From PGYR01 sp040264895 (lineage in GTDB: Bacteria > Bacteroidota > Ignavibacteria > Kapaibacteriales > UBA2268): a stretch of DNA of 64,000 bases. Positions 63,685 to 64,000 of this stretch are shown piece after piece. The notes under the pieces were generated by a model that made no database searches, was not told the origin of the DNA, and was given only the letters and a program-made list of their open reading frames with translations. Every line of letters starts with the position of its first letter. The first letter of the stretch is position 1. The stretch is from contig JBDQHL010000001.1 in NCBI GenBank assembly GCA_040264895.1, forward strand, positions 100,060 through 164,059. The letters are read 5' to 3'. The position numbers and the translations under genes are program-made.

Positions 63685-64000
63685 TGTTTGCTCATTCCAA
63701 TTATTTGATAAATTTCAAGTTACAGATTTATAAACACAAGTGCCTCTGTTTGTCAACATAGGCCTTTATTTCTGTGGATTACCGATGTTCACATTTTTGA
63801 TTGTATGTGGAATAATTTTGCAAAAATAAATTTGCTTTGTGTTTATACACAATCAACTAACATTTCCACTTTTTTCTCCCATGTTATCTACACTCAAATC
63901 TTGCTTTTCCTACCCGACCCAATCCATTAATACTGTTAGAATAAAATACGATGCAAGAAAAAAGAATAAACACTTTCTCATCAGGATAATAAAAAATTGG
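63685..64000. other. Intergenic region with DnaA-box-like sequences (possible oriC edge)
   Basis: 316 AT-rich bases with no supported gene. TTATACACA (63843-63851) matches the DnaA-box consensus TTATNCACA exactly and sits in the dyad TGTGTTTATACACA. TTATCTACA (63884) and TGTGGATTA (63773) each differ by one base. The clustering, with two parS sites 6-8 kb away, makes an origin plausible; the window ends before dnaA could be seen. Confidence 0.35.

Overview
This is a low-GC, gene-dense bacterial chromosome segment, most likely from the Bacteroidota/Chlorobiota group (an Ignavibacteria- or Kapabacteria-like lineage is my guess; no rRNA is present to settle it). The evidence is several secreted proteins ending in type IX secretion (T9SS) sorting domains, a PorE-like OmpA/PD40 protein, a Bat (Bacteroides aerotolerance) operon, TonB-dependent receptors, and a promoter of the Bacteroidota form (TTTG, 19 bp, TAnnTTTG) in front of a cobalamin riboswitch. 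No tRNA, rRNA, CRISPR array, prophage or intact insertion sequence was seen.

Layout. 0-6 kb (minus strand): the start of a secreted protein, a TPR membrane protein, an alpha/beta-fused 2-oxoacid dehydrogenase E1 with a long lysine-rich tail, and gatB. 5.7-13.5 kb: a metallophosphatase with an altered motif, a YjbR protein, a TetR regulator, a MerC-like/PolX/hypothetical operon and a subtilisin-like T9SS protease. 13.6-18 kb: a Bat operon (one VWA protein, a TPR protein, BatD, BatE). 18-24 kb: a decayed TPR adenylate cyclase, a DUF1456 protein, an intact BLUF-domain photoactivated adenylate cyclase (the most striking gene here), an iron alcohol dehydrogenase and a DbpA-type helicase. 24-32 kb: a methyltransferase remnant, a DUF255 lipoprotein, a membrane glycosyltransferase, nucleotide-sugar genes (DegT aminotransferase, RfbA), a lone receiver domain and an orphan T9SS tail. 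32-36 kb: dnaK and two hsp20 genes sharing an upstream motif. 36-46 kb: a caspase-like lipoprotein, a TonB receptor, and a riboswitch-controlled vitamin B12 capture operon with a BtuB-like receptor and a BtuG-like propeller lipoprotein. 46-52 kb: DUF58, a methyltransferase and a PorE-like protein. 52-61 kb (minus strand): overlapping sugar/heptose genes (manC, hldE-type and hldA-type genes, rfbD), mnmG, a BamA-like barrel and purK. 61-64 kb: an HNH nuclease, two broken genes, rpiB and a terminal intergenic region.

Two perfect parS centromere sites flank mnmG, and the last 316 bases hold DnaA-box-like sequences. With most 47-61 kb genes transcribed leftwards, this suggests that the right end approaches the replication origin.

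Several genes are damaged (frameshifted cyclase, methyltransferase remnant, amber-interrupted BNR protein, truncated VWA lipoprotein, orphan T9SS tail). Two more (rfbD and the HNH gene) lack any ATG/GTG/TTG at the start of their conserved reading frames. Two families of short REP-like repeats are scattered between genes.
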